Below, piece by piece: positions 1 to 8,513 of a stretch of 23,522 bases of DNA. A model generated the notes under the pieces. The model did not search any database. It was not told where the DNA came from and saw nothing but the letters and a program-made list of their open reading frames with translations. Made by a program: the position numbers and the translations under genes. This DNA comes from a virus: the IMG/VR virus record IMGVR_UViG_3300049097_000028, positions 1-23,522 of that record; one strand, written 5' to 3'. Every line of letters starts with the position of its first letter. Within the stretch, counting starts at the first letter, position 1.

Positions 1-576
1 CGTTATTCGGGCGGCGAATATACTTATGGTCACTTTTGGGGGCAAGGTACAACGACGATTGACGACCCGAATAACGGCGGCCACGCTTACGGCTTCGGCG
101 ACGGGGCCGCGCCGAATAATCAGAACTACGCCGCGACAATGAAGGCGCAAGGGCTGGACGAAATGATCGCCCTGGACGGCGGGGCGACCTGGATGATAAT
201 GAACGGGGCGTCGTCCTGGCCGGTCGGCCAGGATCGAGCCGGGACCGATCGCGGGCGGGGATACGGTTGTTCGCGGGCTGGCGGTCCAGGCGGCGGCTTC
301 GCACATTATCGGCTTTCACAATTAACCGCGTTTAAACCTTTGATCCCGATCCCTGCATTTTTGGCGAATACTACCCCGGCCCCTGATCAAGTTATGCTTT
401 TAGGGACGCAGCCCGATGTCAGAATGGTTAATATGGCAAACATTGAACCGGGCGAAGTCCTGACGGTCGCGGGCGAAGATTGGTATTGTTTCCCCTGGGT
501 CGTGAAAAAAATGGACCTAGACAACACGGAAGAAAGCTGGAACGCCGGGACCGCATACCGGCGCGAAAACGCTTAA
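1..576 (+). CDS. Tail/fibre-like virion protein, 3' part (possible frame disruption)
   Basis: The frame starting at base 1 is open from the left edge to the TAA at 574-576, so this is the 3' end of a gene or of two genes. The first ~70 residues are Gly/Asn/Tyr-rich (GHFWGQGTTT, ALDGGATWMIMNG), and the last ~75 (LIPIPAFLANTT, MLLGTQPDVR, EDWYCFPWVVKK, AGTAYRRENA) also read like a folded virion protein. The middle, about 221-320, is low-quality Gly/Arg-rich sequence in this frame, while frame 2 there reads far better and stops at 323-325. Either two genes are present, the second starting near TTG 340 or at the TTA 322 that overlaps that stop, or one gene carries two compensating indels. Position just before tail-tip genes supports a structural role. 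I do not recognise the family firmly. Confidence 0.5.
   Translation, partial: RYSGGEYTYGHFWGQGTTTIDDPNNGGHAYGFGDGAAPNNQNYAATMKAQGLDEMIALDGGATWMIMNGASSWPVGQDRAGTDRGRGYGCSRAGGPGGGFAHYRLSQLTAFKPLIPIPAFLANTTPAPDQVMLLGTQPDVRMVNMANIEPGEVLTVAGEDWYCFPWVVKKMDLDNTEESWNAGTAYRRENA
203..325 (+). other. Alternative frame-2 coding segment inside the first gene
   Basis: In frame 2, from just after the stop triplets at 194-202 to TAA 323-325, the translation contains RIEPGPIAGGDTVV followed by RGLAVQAAASHIIGFHN. This looks like a genuine protein C-terminus, unlike the Gly/Arg-rich frame-1 reading of the same bases. Frame 1 is convincing upstream up to about base 220, so a one-base shift lies between about 203 and 226. 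It could be a natural mutation, an assembly error or, less likely, recoding; I see no classical slippery sequence. Confidence 0.45.
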
Positions 577-579
577 ACA

Positions 580-2475
580 ATGACCGACTTCCCGACTCTT
601 TTAGTTCCTGGAACCGTAGCCCCGGACGACCAGGTCGGGCAGGTTTCGACCGATCGGGCTTATATACCAGGGATCGGGACGACGGCATATTGGGACCCGC
701 CGAACAACCCGGTCCCCCTGGCCCGCGCCCCGGCTGGTAAAATCGGACTAACGGACGGTTCGCGCGACGGGCGTCGCCTTTCATTTTTCCAGCGTTCAGT
801 TTCAGCGACAGCGAACACAACCTGGGGACGCGGCGGGGCGGGGCTGGCCCTGTCGCGTGAAGTTAATCGTCGCGCTATCCCGGCGCATAAGGTAGACCGA
901 CAGACCGTCCTGGAACAAATCCCGTCCGTTAAACGCGGCGGGCTGGCCGTCGGCCTGGGCGCTGAATGGTTCGAACAGATCGTCGTCTTCCCGACATCGC
1001 TGGCCCTGGGGAACGTGTTGTCGACCCAGGTCAGAACGATCGAAATATATAATAGCTTTCGACGGCCCCGACAAACGGTTCAATGGACGACCTTCGTCAA
1101 TAACGTCGGGGTCGGGGTTGACGTGACCAACCTTCCAGGACTGCCGTTTCCGTTGGTCGCGACGGAAGGCTTTATCGCCGACGTTCAGATTTCGACCGCT
1201 GGCCCGCCGTCGATTTCCGGGACCCTGGATTTCACATTCGGCCCCCCGCAAAGCGAAACCATTCCGGTCCCCGTGACGGGGAACAGGATCACTATTTTCC
1301 AGTATATTCCCCAGGCCCCGATCGGCGAATCGCTGCAGTTCAAAACGGACATATTGAAGAACAACGACGGCAGCGAACAGCGGGTTAAGGTTCGCAACGT
1401 CCCGCGCCAGTTAATGACCTTCACGGTTCGGACCGATGCGGGCCTTACCCGTGACCAGATAAACGCCGTCTTGTTCGATTGGCAAGCGCGCGTTTTTGGC
1501 GTTCCGATTTGGTTCGAACAGCGTCCCCTGGATAGCGACATTTTGATCGCCGCGACCGACTTCGACGTCGACACGTCAGCCGCGGATTATAGGGTCGATT
1601 CCCTGGTTATGATTTGGGAGTCGAACCAGCATTTCGAAGTCCTGGAAATCGCCAGCTTGACGGCGACGAACATCGTCACGAAAACGCCATTCGCGAAAGC
1701 ATTCACGGCGGGAATTGCTAGTGTCATGCCGGTCCGAACCGCTTACACCAGGCCAGCATTGTCGAACACCAGGTTCGCGATCGGGCCGTCCGATTTCAAA
1801 ATGGAATTCGAAATCCTGGACAATGTCGACCTGGCCAGCCTGGGGGCGTTTAATACTTACCAGGGCGTCGGCCAAACCATCCCGAAGCCGATCCTGGACG
1901 GGTTTAATTTCATGGGGGGCGCGACCATCGGGGAAGGCAACCGCCGCCGGGTCGAACGCCTGGACGTCCTGACCGGGCCGCCGATTCAGTATTCGCCCTG
2001 GACCAAAGGAAAGCCGATCTATCAATTCGGGTTCGAAGCGAAATCATTCGACGAGGTTTTCGAATGGCGTCAATTAGCGCATTATTTGCGCGGGTCACAG
2101 TTGTCGTTTTACGTCCCGACCGGGCGGACCGATTTGAAGCCGATCGGCGACGTCCTGGACACGGCGACATTTATCGACGTTCAAAATTTCGGTTTCACGA
2201 ATTTTATTCAGGAAGTGACGCCGCGATCTGACCTTCGGTTTGTGCCGATAAGCGGAACCCCGTCGGTTCACCAGATCACGGCAAGCCAGGAACAAAGCGC
2301 AACCGTCGAACGGATATCGTTTTCGCCAGCGGTTAGCCCAGGAATAACGCTTGCGAATTTGGATCGGGTCGAATTTGTGACACTATGCCGGATTGATAGC
2401 GACAAGGTCGACCTGATCCACGGGCGACCAGGCGAATCACGAATTCAGTTTAATTTGATAGGGGTCCCGGCGTGA
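580..2475 (+). CDS. Phage tail protein, 631 aa
   Basis: A large beta-rich virion protein in the tail-tip cluster, immediately upstream of the BR0599 hub gene. It starts at ATG 580, three bases after the previous stop, with only a weak ribosome binding site. Visible blocks are an N-terminal 120-residue Pro/Gly-rich arm, then a segment beginning VRTIEIYNSFRR (about residues 149-160) that resembles the first domain of baseplate or distal-tail type proteins of several siphoviruses, then GSEQRVKVRNVPRQLMTF (about 265-282) and a C-terminal half of repeated short beta-like stretches. By position it may be the distal tail or a minor tail protein linking the tube to the hub. The exact family is unassigned. 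The gene overlaps the next one by four bases (GTGA). Confidence 0.85.
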   Translation: MTDFPTLLVPGTVAPDDQVGQVSTDRAYIPGIGTTAYWDPPNNPVPLARAPAGKIGLTDGSRDGRRLSFFQRSVSATANTTWGRGGAGLALSREVNRRAIPAHKVDRQTVLEQIPSVKRGGLAVGLGAEWFEQIVVFPTSLALGNVLSTQVRTIEIYNSFRRPRQTVQWTTFVNNVGVGVDVTNLPGLPFPLVATEGFIADVQISTAGPPSISGTLDFTFGPPQSETIPVPVTGNRITIFQYIPQAPIGESLQFKTDILKNNDGSEQRVKVRNVPRQLMTFTVRTDAGLTRDQINAVLFDWQARVFGVPIWFEQRPLDSDILIAATDFDVDTSAADYRVDSLVMIWESNQHFEVLEIASLTATNIVTKTPFAKAFTAGIASVMPVRTAYTRPALSNTRFAIGPSDFKMEFEILDNVDLASLGAFNTYQGVGQTIPKPILDGFNFMGGATIGEGNRRRVERLDVLTGPPIQYSPWTKGKPIYQFGFEAKSFDEVFEWRQLAHYLRGSQLSFYVPTGRTDLKPIGDVLDTATFIDVQNFGFTNFIQEVTPRSDLRFVPISGTPSVHQITASQEQSATVERISFSPAVSPGITLANLDRVEFVTLCRIDSDKVDLIHGRPGESRIQFNLIGVPA

Positions 2476-3302
2476 CGTTTGACGCATTCGAAACCAGTGT
2501 CGAAGATGGCAACTTAATTGAACTTTACCAGTTCACCCAGGGCGCGGTCGTCAGCCGGTTCACGAACTTTAATCAGGACGTTACTTTCAACGGGTCGACC
2601 TGGTTGACCACGCAAATCAGCCGCGAAAATATAGAACGGGCGATCGAAACCGGGATCAATGATTTAAAAATTCGGATGCCGCTGGATAACCCGATCGCGT
2701 CGCAATATATCCCGAACGTTCCGGGGAAGGTGATCGACGTTATCATATACCGGGCGCATTTCACGGACCCGGCTGAACAAGTCCTGGTCGTGTTCGAAGG
2801 CTACATCGCCCAGGCGGAATTCGACGGCGGCCTGGAAGCGACGTTGACCCTTCAACCGTTTACTAGTCAGTTTAAAAGATCGGCCCCCCGATACACTTAT
2901 CAAAGCCTTTGTAATCATGTTTTATATGATGCCCAATGCAAGATCGCCAGGGGGTCATTCACGCACGTCGGACTTTTGTCGGGCATAGACGAAACGCTTC
3001 GAACGGTCACTGTGAACGGCGTCGTCGGCAATGGTTCGGATTGGGCGGTCGGCGGTTGGGTCGCCTTCCCTGCAGGCGGAAACGATGATCAACGCCTGGT
3101 CGTCGCGCAATCGTCCGACACGTTGACGCTATTGTCGAACTTCGCGTCCGACGTCCTGGGCCAGAATGTCGACGTCTTCGCGGGCTGCGCGCATGATATC
3201 GGAACCTGTAACACGAAATTCGCGAACGTGATCAATTTCGGCGGGACGCCTTACGTTCCCGTCAAAAATCCATTCGGGTCCACGATTCGCGGGGGTTCGT
3301 AA
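2472..3302 (+). CDS. Tail hub protein, BR0599/DUF2163 family
   Basis: A 276-residue protein matching the phage BR0599/DUF2163 pattern, the family of the gene-transfer-agent and siphophage tail hub. Diagnostic parts are the N-terminal half with RENIERAIETGINDLKIRMP (51-70) and the C-terminal domain with C147-x8-C156 and C239-x6-C246, ending in FANVINFGGTPYVPVKNPFG. Known biology: lambda gpL, the functional counterpart, binds a 4Fe-4S cluster through four cysteines in its C-terminal domain, and the spacing here is, as I recall, the same. The start is GTG 2472, overlapping the upstream stop as GTGA, with AGGGG upstream. The stop overlaps the next start (TAATG). It should sit at the tail tip and recruit the J-like protein. 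Confidence 0.92.
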   Translation: MTFDAFETSVEDGNLIELYQFTQGAVVSRFTNFNQDVTFNGSTWLTTQISRENIERAIETGINDLKIRMPLDNPIASQYIPNVPGKVIDVIIYRAHFTDPAEQVLVVFEGYIAQAEFDGGLEATLTLQPFTSQFKRSAPRYTYQSLCNHVLYDAQCKIARGSFTHVGLLSGIDETLRTVTVNGVVGNGSDWAVGGWVAFPAGGNDDQRLVVAQSSDTLTLLSNFASDVLGQNVDVFAGCAHDIGTCNTKFANVINFGGTPYVPVKNPFGSTIRGGS

Positions 3303-6300
3303 TGCCGTTTTTTACGATGTTGCTGGTTTATGTCGCGACCTTCCTGATCACTGAACTATTAAGGCCGAAGCCAAACCTGGAAAACGCAAAGCCCGCGACC
3401 CTGGGCGACTTCCAGGTTCCGACCGCGACCGAAGGCCGAGTAATCCCGATCATATTCGGGCGGATCAATATCAAAGGCCCGAACGTGATCTGGTACGGCG
3501 ATTTAAAAACCGAAAAGATCGAAGAAGAAGTTTCGACCGGAATGTTCAGTTCCGAAGACGTGACCATAGGCTTCGAATATTACCTGGGCGTCCAGTTGGG
3601 ACTTTGCCGGGGACCGCTGACCGGCCCCCTGGACGAACTAGGCAATATCAGGAACGATGATTCGTATGTCTGGGGGCCGCTAGGTCCGAACGCCGAAGCC
3701 GCGATTAATCCGTCCGGCGGCGGGACCGCGTTCACGATCGACGTGAAAAACCATTTCGGCGAAAAAGACGCCCCTGGCCAGGGCGGCCTTCGCATCAACG
3801 CGGAAATTTATGACGGTTCAGCGACGCAAAGCACAAACGCATATTTAGCAGGATTTCAATCCCCGCTTCCCGCTTATCGGGGGCTGGCGTATATCGTTTT
3901 CAAACAGGGCTGGATCGGGAATTCCCCGCAGCTTCGGAATTTTGAATTCGAATTGGCGCGCTTCCCCGACGGCCTGAACCTGGCCGGGTTGCAACCAGGC
4001 GACGAAATAATAAACGACGGCTGTAATCCGATGAATGTCATTTATGAAATTCTGACGAATGCCGAATGGGGTTTGAACCTGGGCGCGATCCAGTTGAACG
4101 TCGTCGGGATGCGCGCAGCCGCCGCGACGCTGAAAACGGAAGGAAATGGATTCGCCTTTATTTGGGACCGGGTCCAGGAAGTCGCGGGGATGATCCGCAC
4201 GATCGAAGAACAAGTCGACGGCGTCCTGGTCCAGGAACCGCTGACCGGGGTTTTCAATTTCACTTTGATCCGCGACGACTACACGCCCGGAACGCTTCCG
4301 CTGTTGGATGAATCGAACGTCCTGGAAGTCCAGAAATTCCGCCGACCTTCCTGGAATTCGACGTCCAACATTGTCAGCGTTCAATTTGCCGACGCCCGGA
4401 AATCGTTTAAAACGTCTTACGCGGTCGCCCAGGATTCGGCGAATATCGACATCGTTAAAAACGTCAGCCTGTCGAACGTGAATTTCCCCGGCGTGAACAA
4501 TGCATCCCTGGCGAATTCCCTGGCATGGCGCGAACTGCGCTTGTTATCGTATCCGATCGGGACCGGGCGGTTAATCGTCAACCGGACCGAATACGAATTG
4601 AAACCGGGCGACGTCCGGGAATGGTCCTGGTCACGGTTGGGCTTAATCAGGCTACCGATTCGGATTACTAAGATAAATCGCGGGAACCTGTTGAAGGGCC
4701 AGATCGCGATCGACTTCACGGAAGACATTTTCGCCGCGACCGCTGGCACGTTCGCCGATCCGCCGGATACAATCTGGACCCCGCCCGACACGTCAGCCCT
4801 TCCGGCCCTGTTCGAAAAGCTGTTCGAAGTTCCCTATGTATTGACCGACGCGGAACTGGCCGGGGTCAATACGATCGCCGTCCAGGTCGGGACGTTGGTC
4901 GTTCGATCGGGAACCCAGGAAATCGGATATAACAAGTTCGTCGAAGTCGCCGACTTCCCGACCGTCCCGTCCGACCCGGCGGAAAGTTCGGTTATCGCCC
5001 CGGCGTCAACCAACGGGACGACCCCGTTCGGTTTGCTGGTTGGCGCGCTGGACGCTGGTCAGACTAACGGCTTCCAGGACGCGGTCGGTTTCATTGTCGA
5101 CAATGGGGTCGACCTGTCCAGGCTGACCGACATCGACGCGGGCCAGCTTGAAGCCCTGAATAATGGCTGCATGATCGACGACGAAATAATCCTGTTCAGC
5201 GACATCACGGACAACGGCGGATCGCATACGATTTTCAACCTGGTCCGGGGCGCGCTGGATACGCTGCCCGCCGAACATGCTGACAATGCACAGGTTTGGT
5301 TTTTTACCTACGGGACCGGGCTGGCCAACGCTTCGCCCGAAGGCGACACGTCGCAGAACTGGAAGGTCAGGAACCAGCTTTTTACAACGTTCGATACTTT
5401 CCTTTTCGCTTCGACGATCGTCAATTCCTTAACAACTGCCGGACGCGCTGGAAAGGCTTATCCGCCGCGTGATGTCGAAGTAAATCCGGCGGCCCCTGGC
5501 GGCGGGTATTTCCCTGTCGACGCGGGCAGTCCGTCGGGCGCTGAACTGGTCGGCCTGTTGGCGCTGACCTGGGCCGGGTCCGATAAGTTCGCCCAGGCCA
5601 GGGCGACCGCCTGGGACGATCCACACGTCACCCAGGAAGCCGGAAGCGCGTTCCGCTTGCGGATCATCGAAGACCCAGGCGGGGCCGACACGGTCGTCCT
5701 GGACGTTTCTGGCATACCTACCGGCGCAACCGAAGGGGCTTACAATGCGGCGGGGTTCGCGGACGATACGGTCACGGACTTATACCAGGCGGAACTGTCG
5801 TCGGTCGCGGTCAATGGTGAAAGCCAGGTCTGGACGATCGGGCCGTTTAATATTTACGGCTTCGGCTACAAAATGGACGAAAAGTTCGGCGGCGATTCTG
5901 ACGGGATTTTACTGGCGAAGGGCGACGTCCCGAACGTTGTCGATCCTATCCCAGGCGTGACCAGCCAATCCGTTTTCCGGGTTACGGCGTCGGGCGTGTT
6001 CGACAGCGACGACGATCTGGTCGTTTATATTTCGTTCCTGGAATTGGGCGGAAGCGTCAGCCAGAACGAACGTTATCACCTGATCGGGACCAGCGGCGGG
6101 AAAACGACCGTCGCCGATTACCTGTTGGAAATCGCGACCCTGATCGCGGGCGACTTCGATCCGATCAAAGTCCAGGCCGTCGTCGACGGGAACGTCCTGA
6201 CAGTGTCGTCCAGCTTCGGATCGATCGGCGGGGACATCGTTAATAACACGGCACAAACCCGGATCGATACGGTTATGCGGGCGATCGGCGGATCGTCGGG

Positions 6301-7264
6301 TCGAAATCAAATCGTAATGTTCGATCTATGGGAAGCCGACCCGTCGACTAGTCCGGCGACGCCGGTCCTGGCCCCGGCTGCGCTGGCCAGTTACAACGCC
6401 GACGCGCCCAGGGCGAACAAACTGGAACTTCAAGTCCAGGCCGGAACCCTGTCAACGCAACGCGACATCGCCGGAACCAGGGGACCGGGGGCCAGGTTGG
6501 ACGATACGACGATATTTTGGGGCGGGGTTGACGTCGCACCTGGAACCCAGGGGATCAGCCGCGAAAAGCCGCTGCGCTTCGGTCAGACAACCGCGCCATA
6601 TTCGGCGGCCTTCCCGTCCGATTTAATGGGTCAGCTTCGCAAGCTGGCGTCCGAAGAATGGTCCGAATATATTCAGTCCGTCAAATGGTCGAACTTCAAT
6701 CCGGTCGGGTCCGGCGGAATCCAGGCGGCCCGCCCGTCGGTTGAGGTTATGATGCGCGAAAACTTCGAACTGGTCGCCGCGACCGATTTCGAATCGACTG
6801 ACGAAAACACAATATTCGAAGGCCCGTTCGGCCCGGTCAAGTTACTAGCGACGGTTTCGGTTCCCCTGGTTCCGTTCACGCCACAAGGGACGCAGCAAAC
6901 GACCCGCGTCGTTTTCTCTGATATCGGCGACCCGTCGATCGGCGGGTTTACCGACGTCGTCGCGGGCCAGGTTTACACTATCACCCTGGGCGGCGTCACT
7001 TATACCGAAATAGCCACGGGCGGCGACGCGGCATTGTCGCCAGGGATACGCGACGGAATTTATACCCGGTTCAAAACTCAGATCGACGGGTCCGGTCTAT
7101 ATACTTGTGAATTGAACCTGGCCGATTATTACCTGACGGGGTCGCCAGCGACGCAGTTTATAAAATCAATGGATATCCTTCGGAATACGCAAACGGTCGC
7201 CTTCACATTCGACGCGCGGGCGTCCTATGGGTTACTGTTGGACCTGGAACATTTTGAAAACTAG
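3302..7264 (+). CDS. Tail-tip attachment protein, J-like, 1320 aa
   Basis: The largest gene of the window, following the hub gene as tail-tip (lambda J-like, Phage-tail_3 type) proteins usually do. A hydrophobic N-terminus (residues 4-20) is followed by RPKPNLENAKPATLGDF and a PTATEGRVIPIIFGRINIKG-type segment typical of these proteins. Residues about 240-490 carry the central hub-binding region (EVAGMIRTIEEQVDGVL, then a long beta-rich stretch up to FTEDIFAATAGTF). The C-terminal ~800 residues are a chain of beta-rich domains that probably carry receptor contacts and are specific to this phage group. GGGGG lies at 3291-3295 before ATG 3302. Role: central tail fibre or tip controlling adsorption and DNA ejection. 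Confidence in the general role is high, in domain limits low. Confidence 0.87.
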   Translation: MPFFTMLLVYVATFLITELLRPKPNLENAKPATLGDFQVPTATEGRVIPIIFGRINIKGPNVIWYGDLKTEKIEEEVSTGMFSSEDVTIGFEYYLGVQLGLCRGPLTGPLDELGNIRNDDSYVWGPLGPNAEAAINPSGGGTAFTIDVKNHFGEKDAPGQGGLRINAEIYDGSATQSTNAYLAGFQSPLPAYRGLAYIVFKQGWIGNSPQLRNFEFELARFPDGLNLAGLQPGDEIINDGCNPMNVIYEILTNAEWGLNLGAIQLNVVGMRAAAATLKTEGNGFAFIWDRVQEVAGMIRTIEEQVDGVLVQEPLTGVFNFTLIRDDYTPGTLPLLDESNVLEVQKFRRPSWNSTSNIVSVQFADARKSFKTSYAVAQDSANIDIVKNVSLSNVNFPGVNNASLANSLAWRELRLLSYPIGTGRLIVNRTEYELKPGDVREWSWSRLGLIRLPIRITKINRGNLLKGQIAIDFTEDIFAATAGTFADPPDTIWTPPDTSALPALFEKLFEVPYVLTDAELAGVNTIAVQVGTLVVRSGTQEIGYNKFVEVADFPTVPSDPAESSVIAPASTNGTTPFGLLVGALDAGQTNGFQDAVGFIVDNGVDLSRLTDIDAGQLEALNNGCMIDDEIILFSDITDNGGSHTIFNLVRGALDTLPAEHADNAQVWFFTYGTGLANASPEGDTSQNWKVRNQLFTTFDTFLFASTIVNSLTTAGRAGKAYPPRDVEVNPAAPGGGYFPVDAGSPSGAELVGLLALTWAGSDKFAQARATAWDDPHVTQEAGSAFRLRIIEDPGGADTVVLDVSGIPTGATEGAYNAAGFADDTVTDLYQAELSSVAVNGESQVWTIGPFNIYGFGYKMDEKFGGDSDGILLAKGDVPNVVDPIPGVTSQSVFRVTASGVFDSDDDLVVYISFLELGGSVSQNERYHLIGTSGGKTTVADYLLEIATLIAGDFDPIKVQAVVDGNVLTVSSSFGSIGGDIVNNTAQTRIDTVMRAIGGSSGRNQIVMFDLWEADPSTSPATPVLAPAALASYNADAPRANKLELQVQAGTLSTQRDIAGTRGPGARLDDTTIFWGGVDVAPGTQGISREKPLRFGQTTAPYSAAFPSDLMGQLRKLASEEWSEYIQSVKWSNFNPVGSGGIQAARPSVEVMMRENFELVAATDFESTDENTIFEGPFGPVKLLATVSVPLVPFTPQGTQQTTRVVFSDIGDPSIGGFTDVVAGQVYTITLGGVTYTEIATGGDAALSPGIRDGIYTRFKTQIDGSGLYTCELNLADYYLTGSPATQFIKSMDILRNTQTVAFTFDARASYGLLLDLEHFEN

Positions 7265-7273
7265 GGGGCGACC

Positions 7274-7906
7274 ATGCCACAAACAGCACTGTTAAGACTT
7301 GGGATAAATTACGATTACGACGCCGGGGACGACGGCTGGAAAGCTGGTTATGACGGTTGGGCTGTCACAATGGACGCCTTCGCGATCGGCGGCCAGGTCA
7401 TCGACGAACGCAACGCCCAACCCGCCGCCGTCATTTCGGACGCTTATATCATCGGGACCGCGCCGTCCGGGGCCGCCTGGACAGGTAACGCGCGCGCCCT
7501 GGCCGTCTATAACGCGTCGACTTCGTCCTGGATCATTATTTCGCCGGTCGAAGGAATGGCCGTCTATGATCTGAACCTTCGAAAACAGCGGGTTTTTGAC
7601 GGCGTCGAATGGCAAGTCCGCGACAACATCCTGACGGTTGCGGCGAACGCCACGATCAGCCGCGACCATTACAACGCGACGATTGAACTAGACACGACAG
7701 CGGCGGCCAGGGACGTCACGATCCCCCAGGATTCAAGCGACGACCTTCCGATCGGCTTCCATTTCTATATCATCAACCGCAGCGGGACGAATAACGTCAC
7801 GTTTACATTGACCGGCCTGACGACCAGGGGGATCGCGGCGATCACTGCGGACCGGGGGAAGCTGCGGATCGTGAAGGTCGCGGCGGATACCTGGATCGAT
7901 TCATAA
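7274..7906 (+). CDS. DUF2793 domain tail-fibre-like protein
   Basis: A 210-residue protein. Residues about 50-115 follow the DUF2793 pattern: AYIIGTAPSGAAWTG, ALAVYNASTSSWIIISPVEG, then a short hydrophobic/aromatic strand ending FDGVEWQV. Proteins of this family sit at the end of tail operons in phages and gene-transfer agents of Alphaproteobacteria and are taken to be fibre or receptor-binding components. The C-terminal ~90 residues (VTIPQDSS, HFYIINRSGTNNVTFTL, LRIVKVAADTWIDS) form a typical beta-sandwich end domain of phage fibres. A GGGGG run just before ATG 7274 serves as ribosome binding site. It is in operon with the tail-tip gene, nine bases downstream. Confidence 0.82.
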   Translation: MPQTALLRLGINYDYDAGDDGWKAGYDGWAVTMDAFAIGGQVIDERNAQPAAVISDAYIIGTAPSGAAWTGNARALAVYNASTSSWIIISPVEGMAVYDLNLRKQRVFDGVEWQVRDNILTVAANATISRDHYNATIELDTTAAARDVTIPQDSSDDLPIGFHFYIINRSGTNNVTFTLTGLTTRGIAAITADRGKLRIVKVAADTWIDS

Positions 7907-7924
7907 ACCACAAAGGGGAAAACC

Positions 7925-8203
7925 ATGAAAACAGTCAATTCACATATGCACAGGATCAGACATCGAGGCCGAATCGAGTCGGTCTATTCCAGGTTGCGGA
8001 AGTTCGTCGCCCACCAGGTCGAAGCCGCCGCGCAAATGAACGCGATCGGCGGCGTCGCTGGCGTCACGAATACCGAAATCGTCGCCAGCATTGTCAACAA
8101 CGCAACGTTGAACCCTGTCGGCGTCCGGGACATTCGGGCAGCGTACCAACGCGGGACGACTACGGTCGCCCAGGTCGAGGCGCTAGGGATTCCGATCGTC
8201 TGA
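7925..8203 (+). CDS. Small hypothetical protein, last gene of tail operon
   Basis: A 92-residue protein that I do not recognise. The N-terminus is strongly basic with several histidines and arginines, the middle is helical with an Ala-rich stretch, and the C-terminal half (NTEIVASIVNNATLNP, VRDIRAAYQRGTTT) looks like two or three short helices. AAAGGGGAAAACC precedes ATG 7925, a good ribosome binding site, 18 bases after the previous stop, so it is cotranscribed with the tail genes. Its last 21 bases overlap the 3' end of the convergent gene on the other strand. It could be a small virion or assembly protein. Confidence 0.7.
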   Translation: MKTVNSHMHRIRHRGRIESVYSRLRKFVAHQVEAAAQMNAIGGVAGVTNTEIVASIVNNATLNPVGVRDIRAAYQRGTTTVAQVEALGIPIV

Positions 8204-8470
8204 TCGAAGGATCGCAACATCGCGGGCAAGGATCGCCCGCGCCATTGTCCCCAGGTCCGGGATGACCTTCGCCTGGATTATCGCCTGGGCCAACCATCGA
8301 ACGTCATCAATCGAAAATCCGTCGAATACGTCCAGGACGTCCTTATTCGCGATTTCCCGGTCCTGGCCGAAGTCCCGGCCCTTGCACCAAATAACAAATT
8401 TATCGGCATATTCGGCGGTCAGGGGCTTAAATTGGCCCCTTTCCGGCTGGCCGGTAGGTTCAACAGTCAT
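8183..8470 (-). CDS. Hypothetical protein, last gene of the left minus-strand operon
   Basis: A 95-residue mostly helical protein with no family I can name. ATG at 8470 is preceded on the minus strand by CGGGGGTCGA, a clear ribosome binding site in the style of this genome. Its 3' end overlaps the plus-strand tail operon by 21 bases, a tail-to-tail arrangement. Composition is mixed acidic and hydrophobic (ADKFVIWCKGRDFG, IDDVRWLAQAIIQAKVIPD), consistent with a small globular protein. It is 43 bases downstream of the winged-helix-like gene and probably cotranscribed with it. Confidence 0.75.
   Translation of the reverse strand: MTVEPTGQPERGQFKPLTAEYADKFVIWCKGRDFGQDREIANKDVLDVFDGFSIDDVRWLAQAIIQAKVIPDLGTMARAILARDVAILRSDDRNP
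8221..8241. terminator. GC hairpin at the convergent gene junction
   Basis: CGCGGGC (8221-8227) and GCCCGCG (8235-8241) form a perfect 7-bp stem with a 7-base loop, 17 bases after the end of the tail operon. There is no U-tract, so it may be a 3'-end stabilising structure or a weak terminator. It lies inside the convergent minus-strand gene, so it may also be coincidence. Confidence 0.3.
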
Positions 8471-8513
8471 TCGACCCCCGTTGTTTGTATGTTCGGGCCT
8501 TGTTTGCCAAACA

